Positions 63,575 through 64,000 of a stretch of 64,000 bases of DNA are shown here, piece after piece. The stretch is from Thalassospira xiamenensis M-5 = DSM 17429. GTDB taxonomy: Bacteria; Pseudomonadota; Alphaproteobacteria; Rhodospirillales; Thalassospiraceae. The notes under the pieces are model-generated. The model was not told the origin of the DNA and made no database searches. It saw only the letters and a program-made list of their open reading frames with translations. How positions within the stretch are numbered: the stretch's first letter is position 1; the number at the start of each line of letters is the position of its first letter. Made by a program: the position numbers and the translations under genes. The stretch lies in the NCBI RefSeq assembly GCF_000300235.2, contig NZ_CP004388.1, forward strand, positions 4,286,001-4,350,000, read 5' to 3'.

Positions 63575-64000
63575 ATGCGCCGCAAACTGCCCCCCTTACG
63601 CGCGCTTGTCGCTTTTGAAGCCACCGCCCGCCATCAAAGTGTGAAGGCAGCGGCGGAAGAATTGCATGTCACCCAAAGTGCGATCAGCCATCAATTGCGT
63701 CAGCTTGAAGAATGTCTTGGCGTTGTCCTGTTTGTTCGCAAGGGACGCGGGCTCAGTCTGACCAAATCGGCAACCCGTCTGCTCCCGCGCCTGACAGAAG
63801 CCCTTGATGGCATTGCCGATATCACCGGCGAAGTCGGGCCCGACAAGGGCAAGGCGATCCGTATAGGCGCATTGGCAACCCCTGCCTTGACCGTTCTGTT
63901 AAACGAGCTTGGTGACCTGCAGGCCCGTATGCCTGCCGATATTCCCGTTCAGTTTCGCAAGATCGAATTTGATGATGATCTTGATCCACTTGAAATCGAC
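63575..64000 (+). CDS. LysR-family regulator (GcvA-like), C-terminus beyond window edge
   Basis: 142 residues seen from ATG 63575. The DNA-binding helix-turn-helix is LRALVAFEATARHQSVKAAA then HVTQSAISHQLRQLEE, followed by the start of the effector domain (IRIGALATPALTVLL). GcvA-type opening (MRRKLPPLRALVAFEA). Divergent from the EamA transporter, which it may regulate. The remainder is outside the window. Confidence 0.92.
   Translation, partial: MRRKLPPLRALVAFEATARHQSVKAAAEELHVTQSAISHQLRQLEECLGVVLFVRKGRGLSLTKSATRLLPRLTEALDGIADITGEVGPDKGKAIRIGALATPALTVLLNELGDLQARMPADIPVQFRKIEFDDDLDPLEID

Overview
The window reads as a chromosomal segment of an alphaproteobacterium, most likely a marine member of the Rhodospirillales close to Thalassospira. 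I infer this from protein style, moderate GC and gene order: rnd-kdsD-lptC-lptA-lptB-rpoN-hpf-ptsN, rph/rdgB/hemW divergent from hrcA-grpE, trpB-trpA-accD-folC, dnaK-dnaJ-dapB, and a small CHCC zinc-finger gene. I see no phage, transposase, CRISPR array or rRNA operon. There are two tRNA genes, Arg(CCG) and Leu(CAG), both with an encoded CCA.

Bases 1-8800 hold an accessory catabolic block. A citryl-CoA lyase-like gene (cut by the window edge) and a family III CoA-transferase are divergent from an IclR regulator. Next comes a five-gene operon: a tripartite tricarboxylate transporter (tctC-tctB-tctA), a chemoreceptor and an AbrB-family membrane protein. Together they could sense, import, CoA-activate and cleave a tricarboxylate-type acid. 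The IclR/CoA-transferase gap carries four alternating half-sites spaced exactly 10 bp apart. Bases 8868-11291 hold three exopolysaccharide genes (initiating glycosyl-phosphotransferase, outer-membrane beta-barrel, Wza-like protein), followed by a thiamine-diphosphate enzyme and an MTA/SAH nucleosidase.

Bases 13900-24000 hold tRNA-Arg, a class III cyclase-like sensor with substituted active-site residues, a lipoprotein hydrolase, a lone ABC-2 type ATPase, the zinc-finger protein, trpBA-accD-folC and a membrane protein of unknown function. Bases 24000-32800 hold polA, dapB, dnaJ, dnaK (with a heat-shock-type promoter), a DUF2244 protein and nth. Bases 32800-38700 hold a yraM/yraL/yraN/BON-lipoprotein neighbourhood (LpoA-like, RsmI, YraN, BON) interrupted by a DUF2000/AraC pair, then a SirB1-type gene that appears to lack a standard start codon.

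Bases 38700-50800 hold an AT-rich intergenic stretch, an adenosine-kinase-like gene, typA followed by three tandem hairpins (the last with 25-bp perfect arms), an AmpG-like permease, and the envelope/nitrogen-PTS operon kdsD-lptCAB-rpoN-hpf-ptsN read leftward. Bases 50900-60000 hold rnd, an O-antigen ligase/polymerase plus glycosyltransferase pair, tRNA-Leu, hemW, rdgB, rph, hrcA, grpE and a class III sirtuin. The right end has an ArsR regulator facing an EamA exporter, NIPSNAP and ABM-monooxygenase operon, a second EamA exporter and the start of a LysR regulator.
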